From positions 1-8,129 of the forward strand of contig QAKE01000025.1 in NCBI GenBank assembly GCA_003343995.1: DNA of 8,129 bases, given 5' to 3'. The stretch comes from Bacillota bacterium (GTDB taxonomy: Bacteria > Bacillota > Clostridia > Christensenellales > Borkfalkiaceae). Positions 1 to 5,180 of the stretch are shown piece by piece. Position 1 is the stretch's first letter. Every line of letters begins with the position of its first letter. The translations under genes were made by a program, and so were the position numbers. The notes under the pieces are model-generated. The model ran no database searches, had not been told where the DNA came from, and was given only the letters and a program-made list of their open reading frames with translations.

Positions 1-8
1 AGACAAGA

Positions 9-37
9 GCCCCCGGCAGCTGCCGGGGGCTTTTTTT
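9..37 (+). terminator. Intrinsic terminator of a gene left of the window
   Basis: A perfect 11-bp inverted repeat (GCCCCCGGCAG / CTGCCGGGGGC, 9-30) is followed directly by seven T (31-37). This is a textbook rho-independent terminator for rightward transcription. It probably ends a gene that lies outside the left edge, since no coding region precedes it here. There is no A-run on its left side, so it should act mainly in the plus direction. Confidence 0.85.
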
Positions 38-92
38 CGTTTATATGGCGATCGGGAGAACGATGTACCCGTCAACGACAAAGGGCTCAAAA

Positions 93-121
93 GTTCGAGT
101 ACGACTCCGCGACCTCCACCA
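93..121 (+). other. tRNA/tmRNA 3'-end-like remnant (possible attachment-site scar)
   Basis: The stretch contains GTTCGAG, like the T-loop of a tRNA, and ends in GCGACCTCCACCA, which looks like an acceptor strand, discriminator base and CCA tail of the kind seen in tmRNA and tRNA genes. The 5 bases that should form the T-stem do not pair at the required distance, and no matching 5' acceptor strand (GGAGGTC) is visible between this point and the terminator at 9-37. It is therefore not an intact RNA gene. It could be a leftover 3' end, as produced when integrative elements insert into tRNA or tmRNA genes, or chance resemblance. Confidence 0.25.
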
Positions 122-122
122 C

Positions 123-157
123 AAAAGGCCCGTGGAACTGACGTTCCACGGGCTTTT
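123..157. terminator. Bidirectional terminator-like hairpin
   Basis: A perfect 11-bp stem (GCCCGTGGAAC at 128-138, GTTCCACGGGC at 143-153) with a 4-nt loop is flanked by AAAA on the left (123-126) and TTTT on the right (154-157), so it can terminate in both directions. In the plus direction it directly follows the tRNA-like stretch. In the minus direction it backs up the hairpin at 204-232 behind the Rrf2 gene. Confidence 0.7.
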
Positions 158-168
158 CTCATCCCTTC

Positions 169-188
169 TGTTCACACCTTTGTTCACA
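169..188. repeat. Short direct repeat TGTTCACA, 12-bp period
   Basis: TGTTCACA occurs at 169-176 and again at 181-188, separated by CCTT. The two copies lie one and a bit helical turns apart, between two terminator hairpins and outside any gene. It may be a remnant protein-binding site, or chance in a pyrimidine-rich stretch. Confidence 0.4.
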
Positions 189-203
189 TCTGTATAAGGT
201 GAA

Positions 204-232
204 AGCCCCCGGCGCCAGCGGCGCCGGGGGCT
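204..232 (-). terminator. Terminator of the Rrf2 regulator gene
   Basis: A 13-bp perfect stem (AGCCCCCGGCGCC at 204-216, its complement at 220-232) with a 3-nt loop lies 28 nt past the stop codon of the minus-strand regulator. In the minus direction the stem is followed by only two further T and then a mixed sequence, so the T-tract is short. The GC-rich stem and its position still make termination of the regulator mRNA the likely role. Confidence 0.7.
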
Positions 233-260
233 CTGTTCTTCAGGGTGCCGCGCAGGCCCC

Positions 261-677
261 TCAGCCCTGCGCAGCAGGGCGCAGAATATCCGCCAGCGTG
301 ACGCTGTCCAGATATTCGTTCACAAGGGCGTCCAGCCTGCGCCACACGGGAAGCGTGCGGCATTCGGCCGTGCGCCGGCATTGGGGCGAGCCCGGCTCCA
401 GGCAGCTTACCGGTGCAAGGCTGCCCTCGGTAAGGCGGAGGATGCTGCCCAGCGTGTACTGCCCGGGCTGTTTTGTCAGGCGGTAACCGCCCCCCTTGCC
501 CCGAAGGCCTTCCAGAAGGCCGTTTTGCACCAGCACCTTGAGGATGCTCTCCAGATATTTTTCCGAAATCTGCTGGCGCCGGGCTATCTCTTTCAGCGGG
601 ATATAGCCCTCGCGCTGATGCTCTGCCAGGTCTGCCATCACGCGCATGGCATACCGGCCCTTGGTGGATATCATCAT
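261..677 (-). CDS. Rrf2/IscR-family transcriptional regulator with a three-cysteine cluster site
   Basis: A 138-residue protein of usual Rrf2 length. The N-terminus (MMISTKGRYAMRVMADLA) is the family signature. A winged helix-turn-helix follows (about 27-70: IPLKEIARRQQISEKYLESILKVL, then the wing GLRGKGGGYRL), then the dimerisation helix (about 108-130). Cysteines lie at 92, 100 and 106 (C-x7-C-x5-C) in the loop where E. coli IscR binds a [2Fe-2S] cluster with Cys92, Cys98, Cys104 and His107. The position matching His107 is Leu109. The start is set by GGAGGGGG (685-692) seven bases before the ATG; the next codon is also ATG. It is transcribed away from cysK-suf from its own promoter, which carries a degenerate copy of the operon's dyad. 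It most likely represses suf and itself in response to Fe-S or cysteine status. A CymR-like cysteine role is the main alternative. Family assignment is firm; the ligand is inference. Confidence 0.93.
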   Translation of the reverse strand: MMISTKGRYAMRVMADLAEHQREGYIPLKEIARRQQISEKYLESILKVLVQNGLLEGLRGKGGGYRLTKQPGQYTLGSILRLTEGSLAPVSCLEPGSPQCRRTAECRTLPVWRRLDALVNEYLDSVTLADILRPAAQG

Positions 678-703
678 AAAAAGGCCCCCTCCGTTTTTCT
701 GTA

Positions 704-726
704 AAACCTATTATACAACGAGGTAA
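704..726. promoter_or_regulatory. Probable autoregulatory operator over the rrf2 promoter
   Basis: AAACCTA (704-710), nine bases, then GAGGTAA (720-726). This matches the perfect dyad core AAACCTA-N9-TAGGTTT at the cysK promoter in spacing and in 11 of 14 half-site bases. It covers the -10 box of the minus-strand promoter, so a bound protein would block the regulator's own transcription. Recognition by the Rrf2 protein is inferred from the shared motif and position. Confidence 0.6.
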
Positions 727-738
727 ATGGGAATTCAA
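710..738 (-). promoter_or_regulatory. Sigma-A promoter of the Rrf2 regulator gene
   Basis: Read on the minus strand: TTGAAT as -35 (733-738), a 17-bp spacer, and a perfect TATAAT as -10 (710-715). The start codon lies about 33 bases past the -10 box, giving a short leader that holds the strong ribosome binding site. Confidence 0.82.
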
Positions 739-772
739 TGCGCACCCCGGCAGAAAACCTGCCCGCTGACGC

Positions 773-801
773 TTGACAAGACGGGCAAAAGGGCCTATTA
801 T
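773..801 (+). promoter_or_regulatory. Sigma-A promoter of the cysK-suf operon
   Basis: A perfect TTGACA -35 box (773-778), a 17-bp spacer, and TATTAT as -10 (796-801). Transcription should begin near 808, giving a leader of roughly 70 nt before cysK. The promoter is strong by consensus, so control is probably by repression through the dyad that begins at the last base of the -10 box. Confidence 0.85.
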
Positions 802-837
802 TTCTATAAACCTACTTGTTTAATAGGTTTATAGAAA
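801..837. promoter_or_regulatory. Perfect 14-bp-arm dyad operator of the cysK-suf operon
   Basis: TTTCTATAAACCTA (801-814) and its exact reverse complement (824-837) are separated by nine bases. The core is AAACCTA-N9-TAGGTTT. The dyad starts at the last base of the -10 box and spans the expected start site, an ideal repressor site. The partial second copy over the rrf2 promoter supports a protein-binding role. It could also fold as an RNA hairpin at the very 5' end of the transcript, but the A+T-rich arms and missing T-tract argue against a terminator. Rrf2 dimers bind dyads of about this size, so the adjacent regulator is the obvious candidate. Confidence 0.8.
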
Positions 838-844
838 AACTTCG

Positions 845-864
845 GCAGCCGCAGGGCTGCTTTT
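845..864 (+). other. Leader hairpin with short T-run before cysK
   Basis: GCAGCC (845-850) pairs with GGCTGC (855-860) across a GCAG loop, and TTTT follows (861-864), four bases before the cysK ribosome binding site (GGAGGG, 868-873). It resembles a very weak terminator or a hairpin that shapes translation start. With a 6-bp stem and four T it is probably not an efficient terminator. Confidence 0.35.
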
Positions 865-879
865 ACCGGAGGGAACGGG

Positions 880-1812
880 ATGGAAAGGATATATTCATCT
901 GCCAGCCAGCTTATCGGCAGAACACCGCTTTTAGAGCTGACACGCATGGCGCGCGAGGAGGGGCTGAAAGCCCGCATGCTGGCAAAGCTGGAATGCTGCA
1001 ACCCCTCCGGCTCTGTCAAGGACCGCATTGCCAAAGCCATGGTGGAGCAGGCCGAGCGCCAGGGCCTTTTGCAGCCGGGCGGGACTATTATAGAGCCCAC
1101 CTCCGGCAACACGGGCATCGGCCTGGCGGCGGTGGCGGCTGCAAAGGGCTACCGCGCCGTTCTGGTGATGCCGGGTACCATGAGCATCGAGCGCCGCAGG
1201 CTTTTGAGGGCCTATGGCGCCGAGGTAGTGCTTACGGAGGGGGCGCTGGGCATGAAGGGCGCCATTGCCAGGGCAAAGGCCCTTGCAGCACAGACGCCGG
1301 GCAGCTTCATGCCCGGGCAGTTTTCCAACGCCGCCAACCCGCAGGCCCACTGGGAGACCACCGGGCCCGAAATATGGCAGGATACCGATGGCTCTGTGGA
1401 TATTTTTGTGGCCGGCGCATGCACCGGCGGCACGATTACCGGCGCAGGCAGATACCTGAAGCAGCAGGCCCCGGCCGTGCAGGTGGTTGCGGTGGAGCCC
1501 GCGGCCTCCCCTGTGCTCAGCCGCGGTGTGGCAGGGCCCCACACAATACAGGGCATCGGCGCCGGCTTCGTACCGCCGGTGCTGGACACAAGCATCTATG
1601 ACGAAGTGATTGCCGTGGAAAACGAGGCGGCGTTTGCCGCTGCGCGGCAACTGGCACGCTTAGAGGGCGTGTTGGCAGGCATCTCGTCGGGCGCGGCGCT
1701 GTGGGCGGCCCTGAAATTGGCCCAGCGGCCGCAGAACGAGGGCAAAACCATCGTGGCCCTGCTGCCGGACGGCGGCGACCGATATTTTTCCACCCCGCTG
1801 TTTGCGGAATAG
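880..1812 (+). CDS. cysK: Cysteine synthase (O-acetylserine sulfhydrylase), first gene of the suf operon
   Basis: A 310-residue cytosolic PLP enzyme that makes L-cysteine from O-acetyl-L-serine and sulfide. The PLP lysine is Lys47 in NPSGSVKDR (41-49). The substrate loop TSGNTG is at 74-79, the QFSNAANPQAHWETTGPEIW region at 147-166, the phosphate loop GACTGGTITG at 179-188, Ser270 in GISSGA contacts the pyridine ring, and PDGGDRYFST closes the C-terminus. Length is normal for CysK. Cys181 replaces the first glycine of the usual GTGGT phosphate loop. The start is fixed by GGAGGG six bases upstream. It shares the dyad-controlled promoter with suf and ends 68 bp before sufC. It presumably feeds cysteine to SufS. 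In Bacillus and Staphylococcus, CysK also serves as partner of the Rrf2 protein CymR, which makes its place beside an Rrf2 gene notable. CysM or cystathionine beta-synthase activity cannot be excluded. Confidence 0.93.
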   Translation: MERIYSSASQLIGRTPLLELTRMAREEGLKARMLAKLECCNPSGSVKDRIAKAMVEQAERQGLLQPGGTIIEPTSGNTGIGLAAVAAAKGYRAVLVMPGTMSIERRRLLRAYGAEVVLTEGALGMKGAIARAKALAAQTPGSFMPGQFSNAANPQAHWETTGPEIWQDTDGSVDIFVAGACTGGTITGAGRYLKQQAPAVQVVAVEPAASPVLSRGVAGPHTIQGIGAGFVPPVLDTSIYDEVIAVENEAAFAAARQLARLEGVLAGISSGAALWAALKLAQRPQNEGKTIVALLPDGGDRYFSTPLFAE

Positions 1813-1843
1813 GCGCAGGGCCGCACAGGCGAAAAAATTCGAG

Positions 1844-1864
1844 TGCCGCAGCGCAGATGCGGCA
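1844..1864 (+). other. Intercistronic hairpin between cysK and sufC
   Basis: TGCCGCA (1844-1850) pairs perfectly with TGCGGCA (1858-1864) around a 7-nt loop. It ends five bases before the sufC ribosome binding site AGGAGG (1870-1875). No T-run follows, so it is not a terminator. It may be a processing or stability element that sets cysK and suf expression apart, or may limit ribosome flow into sufC. Confidence 0.45.
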
Positions 1865-1880
1865 GGAACAGGAGGACAGT

Positions 1881-2636
1881 ATGTCGGAACGATTGTTGGA
1901 GGTAAAGGGCCTTGCCGTGAGCGTAGAGGGAAAGCAGATTTTACACGGCATAGACCTCTGTGTGGAAAGAGGCGAAACACATGTGCTGATGGGGCCGAAC
2001 GGCGCGGGAAAATCCACCCTGGGCAACGCGCTGATGGGCAACCCGCGCTATGAGATAACCGCGGGAAAAATTTTGTTCCGTGGCAAAGAGGTGCAGGAGG
2101 AGCCGGCAGACAAGCGCGCGCAGGCGGGCATGTTCCTGTCGTTTCAAAACCCGCTGGAGGTGCCCGGCCTGCCGCTGGGCAGCTTTATCCGCAGCGCGCT
2201 GGAGCAGCGCCGCGGCAGCCGCGTGCGCCTGTTTGAGTTCCGCAGAGAGCTGGAAAGAGCCATGGACCTGCTGCAGATAGACCGCGCCTACGCCCAGCGA
2301 GATTTGAACGCGGGCTTCTCCGGCGGCGAGAAGAAAAAGGCCGAGATACTGCAAATGCTGCTTTTGAAGCCCGCGCTGGCCATTCTGGACGAGACCGATT
2401 CCGGGCTTGATGTGGACGCCGTGCGCACCGTATCAAGAGGCGTGGAGGAATATCAAAGCTCCCGCCAGGGCGGGCTGCTCATCATCACACACAGCACACG
2501 CATCCTGGACGCCCTGCAGGTAGACCGCACCCATATCATGGTGGACGGCCGCATCGTAAAAACAGGCGGCGCCGCGCTGGTGGAAGAGGTAAACCGCAGC
2601 GGCTTTGAAGAATTTCTGGGCGGTGCCGCGCGGTGA
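1881..2636 (+). CDS. sufC: SufC, ATPase of the SufBCD Fe-S assembly complex
   Basis: A 251-residue ABC-type ATPase without membrane segments, the normal SufC size. Walker A is GPNGAGKST (38-46), the Q-loop glutamine is in SFQNP (Gln89), the SufC-specific signature FSGGEKKK is at 146-153, Walker B LAILDET at 166-172 (Asp170, Glu171), the D-loop SGLD at 174-177, and the switch histidine is His204 in ITHS. SufC dimerises on the SufB-SufD scaffold, and ATP binding reshapes that complex to allow cluster assembly. The ATG is chosen because AGGAGG lies five bases upstream and MSERLLEVKGL is the expected beginning; the frame stays open further upstream inside cysK but that extension has no homology-like features. 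sufB follows with its start site 33 bp after the stop. Confidence 0.97.
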   Translation: MSERLLEVKGLAVSVEGKQILHGIDLCVERGETHVLMGPNGAGKSTLGNALMGNPRYEITAGKILFRGKEVQEEPADKRAQAGMFLSFQNPLEVPGLPLGSFIRSALEQRRGSRVRLFEFRRELERAMDLLQIDRAYAQRDLNAGFSGGEKKKAEILQMLLLKPALAILDETDSGLDVDAVRTVSRGVEEYQSSRQGGLLIITHSTRILDALQVDRTHIMVDGRIVKTGGAALVEEVNRSGFEEFLGGAAR

Positions 2637-2668
2637 GCGCGCCCGCGCCCGGAGGGAGGGAAGGACCA

Positions 2669-4075
2669 GTGGAAGAAAAAACTTATGTGGAGGATATAGA
2701 CAGAAGCGTATACGACCTCCGCAACGAAGATACGGACGCTTACCGCATCCGGGGCGGGCTCACCCCCGCCATTGTAGAGCAGATATCGAAGGAGAAGAAC
2801 GACCCGCCGTGGATGCAGGTGTTCCGCCTTCAGGCGCTGCAAATATACAGCCGCATGCACACGCCGGATTGGGGCCCTGCGCTGGACGGGCTGAATATGG
2901 AGGACATCTCCACCTATGTGCGCCCCAACACCAGGATGAGCACCAGATGGGCGGATGTGCCGAAGGACATCAAGGATACCTTCGAGCGCCTCGGCATCCC
3001 TCAGGCAGAGCGCCGTTCGCTGGCGGGCGTAGGGGCGCAGTACGACTCCGAGCTGGTGTATCACAACGTGCGCCAGGAGGTGGCCGCACAGGGCGTTGTA
3101 TACACCGATATGGAAAGCGCCCTGCGCGGCGAATATGCCGCCATGGTGAAAAAACACTTTATGAAGCTGGTGCGGCCGGACGACCACAAGTTTGCCGCCC
3201 TGCACGGGGCGGTCTGGTCCGGCGGGTCGTTCGTATATGTGCCGCCCGGCGTGCGCGTCACCATTCCCCTGCAATCCTATTTCCGTCTGAATGCGCCGGG
3301 CGCCGGGCAGTTCGAGCACACGCTCATTATTGTGGACGAAGGCGCAGACCTGCACTTCATCGAAGGCTGCTCGGCCCCCAAATACAACGTGGCAAACCTG
3401 CATGCCGGCTGTGTGGAGCTGTTTGTAAGAAAAAATGCGCGCCTGCGCTATTCCACCATTGAGAACTGGTCGAAGAACATGTACAACCTGAACACCAAGC
3501 GCGCGCTTGTGGAGGAGGGCGGCACCATCGAGTGGGTGTCCGGTTCGTTCGGCTCGCATGTATCTTATCTGTACCCCATGAGCATCCTCAAGGGGCGCGG
3601 CGCGCGCATGGAGTTCACCGGCATCACCTTTGCCGGGCAGGGCCAGAACCTGGACACCGGCGCCAAGGTGGTGCACGGCGCGCCCGAAACCACCTCCTTC
3701 ATCAACACGCGCTCTATCTCCAAGGGGGGCGGCATCAGCACCTTCCGCAGCTCTGTGGTGGTGGCGAAGGATGCGCACAAAAGCAAATCGTCCGTATCCT
3801 GTACGTCGCTCATGCTGGACTCCGCCTCGCGCTCAGACACCATCCCGGCCATGGATATCCGCACCCGGTATGCAGACATCGGCCACGAGGCCAAAATAGG
3901 GCGCATCAGCGATGACGCCGTGTTCTACCTGATGTCCCGCGGGCTGAGTGAGGAGGACGCCAAGGCCATGATTGTAAGCGGCTTTGCCGACAATGTCTCG
4001 AAAGAGCTGCCGCTGGAATATGCCGTGGAGATGAACAACCTCATCCGCCTTGAAATGAAGGGCAGCATTGGATGA
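2669..4075 (+). CDS. sufB: SufB, scaffold subunit of the SufBCD Fe-S assembly complex
   Basis: A 468-residue protein, matching the usual SufB length (about 465). It forms the SufBC2D complex on which Fe-S clusters are built. The N-terminus VEEKTYVEDIDRSVYDLRNE is typical of the Gram-positive type. EGCSAP holds Cys234, STIENW with Trp267 and NTKR with Lys277 fall in the beta-helix core tunnel region, and the C-terminal part has Cys378 (SSVSCTSLMLD) and His406-Glu407 (GHEAKIG), matching the catalytic Cys405 and Glu434 of E. coli SufB. The start chosen is GTG at 2669, preceded by GGAGGGAGGG (2651-2660). An in-frame GTG at 2633 overlaps the sufC stop and would add 12 Pro/Gly-rich residues, but has no ribosome binding site. 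sufD starts 31 bp after the stop. Confidence 0.96.
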   Translation: MEEKTYVEDIDRSVYDLRNEDTDAYRIRGGLTPAIVEQISKEKNDPPWMQVFRLQALQIYSRMHTPDWGPALDGLNMEDISTYVRPNTRMSTRWADVPKDIKDTFERLGIPQAERRSLAGVGAQYDSELVYHNVRQEVAAQGVVYTDMESALRGEYAAMVKKHFMKLVRPDDHKFAALHGAVWSGGSFVYVPPGVRVTIPLQSYFRLNAPGAGQFEHTLIIVDEGADLHFIEGCSAPKYNVANLHAGCVELFVRKNARLRYSTIENWSKNMYNLNTKRALVEEGGTIEWVSGSFGSHVSYLYPMSILKGRGARMEFTGITFAGQGQNLDTGAKVVHGAPETTSFINTRSISKGGGISTFRSSVVVAKDAHKSKSSVSCTSLMLDSASRSDTIPAMDIRTRYADIGHEAKIGRISDDAVFYLMSRGLSEEDAKAMIVSGFADNVSKELPLEYAVEMNNLIRLEMKGSIG

Positions 4076-4106
4076 GCACCCTGGAAATGGAAAGGAGGCT
4101 TGGTGC

Positions 4107-5180
4107 ATGAACCAGGCAATCAATATGAAAGTGAACCGGCTGCCCGCCCGAACATGGAACTGGCTGCGCATGAACGAAAGCGTGCTGCACGGCGTGCTGG
4201 CACCGCAGGCCTGCGCGCTGCGCGCACAGGGCGGCGGCGGGCTGGCGCCGTTTGCACACGGCGGCGGGCCCTTTTCCGCCATGCCCACGGGTATGGGGCC
4301 GGATATGGCGCGGCTTGCCCGGCAAAGCGGCGCGCAGCCCCTGCGCCTGAAGGCACCGGCCGGGGCGCAGGCCGGCACGCTCTGGCTGCACGCCCCGCTC
4401 GCAGGGCAGGAGCACTGCTTTGCCGGCGTCCATCTGTGGGCCGCCGAAGGCAGCCGCATCACGGTGATAATGGATTATTCCTCTCCGCGCGGCGCAGACG
4501 GGCTGGCCGCCGTGCAGACCAAGCTGTATGCAGAAAAAAACGCCGTGCTGCGGCTGGTTCAGGTGCAGATGCTGGGCGGCGGCTTCACATTCCTAAACGA
4601 TGTAGGCGCCGTGTGTGAGGAAGGCGGCCGGGTAGAGCTTTTGCAGCTTTTTCTGGGCGGCGAAAGGACCTATGCGGGCTGCGAGGTGCAGCTGGCGGGC
4701 GCCGAAAGCAGCTTTTCGGCAGACATCGGCTACCTTGGGCGCGCAAGCCAGGCGTTTGACATGAACTACAACGCCGTGCACCACGGGCCCCGAAGCCAAA
4801 GCCGTATGTGCGCCCAGGGTGTGCTGGGCGGGCAGGCGTTCAAGCTGTTCCGCGGCACGCTGGATTTCAAAGCAGGCGCCGCCGGTGCACAGGGCGAAGA
4901 GACAGAAAACGTTCTGCTGGTGTCTGACAGCGCCGTGAACCAGACGGTGCCACTGATTTTGTGCGGTGAAGAGGACGTACAGGGCAGCCACGGCGCAACC
5001 ATAGGCCGGCTGGATGACGAGGTGCTGTTTTACCTGTGCTCGCGCGGGCTGAGCGAGGCGCAGGCCGTGCGCCTTGTCACCCGCGCACGGCTGGACGCGC
5101 TTTGCCGCCAGATAGGCGACGAGCCCGCACAGGCAGCCGTGCAGGCCTATTTGGAGGAGGTGCTGCAAGATGACATATGA
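4107..5180 (+). CDS. sufD: SufD, second scaffold subunit of the SufBCD complex
   Basis: A 357-residue SufB paralogue that pairs with SufB to make the assembly interface. The N-terminal 110 residues are Ala/Gly-rich and poorly conserved. A beta-helix core follows, and the C-terminal block has EEDVQGSHGATIGRLDDEVLFYLCSRGLS with His295, matching E. coli SufD His360, an interface residue needed for cluster formation. E. coli Cys358 corresponds to Gly293. Shortness against E. coli SufD (about 423) is usual for Gram-positive SufD. The ATG at 4107 is chosen because AAGGAGG (4092-4098) lies eight bases upstream. A TTG at 4068, overlapping the sufB stop, is the other option and lacks a ribosome binding site. 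The last 11 bases overlap sufS. Confidence 0.94.
   Translation: MNQAINMKVNRLPARTWNWLRMNESVLHGVLAPQACALRAQGGGGLAPFAHGGGPFSAMPTGMGPDMARLARQSGAQPLRLKAPAGAQAGTLWLHAPLAGQEHCFAGVHLWAAEGSRITVIMDYSSPRGADGLAAVQTKLYAEKNAVLRLVQVQMLGGGFTFLNDVGAVCEEGGRVELLQLFLGGERTYAGCEVQLAGAESSFSADIGYLGRASQAFDMNYNAVHHGPRSQSRMCAQGVLGGQAFKLFRGTLDFKAGAAGAQGEETENVLLVSDSAVNQTVPLILCGEEDVQGSHGATIGRLDDEVLFYLCSRGLSEAQAVRLVTRARLDALCRQIGDEPAQAAVQAYLEEVLQDDI

Noticed and set aside
184..738. 184-codon open frame on the minus strand overlapping the Rrf2 gene
   Set aside because: It is another frame of the Rrf2 gene region, Pro/Arg/Gly-rich, without domain features, and the Rrf2 protein is unmistakable in the neighbouring frame.
808..880. 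T-box, SAM or other sulfur riboswitch in the cysK leader
   Set aside because: The leader is only about 70 nt, and apart from the operator dyad and a 6-bp hairpin it has no room for any known riboswitch.
1701..1880. N-terminal extension of SufC inside the cysK gene
   Set aside because: The frame is open by chance. The SufC family begins at MSERLLEVKGL and AGGAGG directly precedes that ATG.
2453..3778. Long open frame of 441 codons on the minus strand
   Set aside because: It lies antisense to sufC/sufB and its His/Arg/Gly-rich composition is what a GC-rich gene gives on the opposite strand. sufB is certain on the plus strand.
4068..4106. Upstream TTG start for SufD overlapping the sufB stop
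   Set aside because: The ATG at 4107 has AAGGAGG at ideal distance, and the extra 13 residues resemble no SufD N-terminus.
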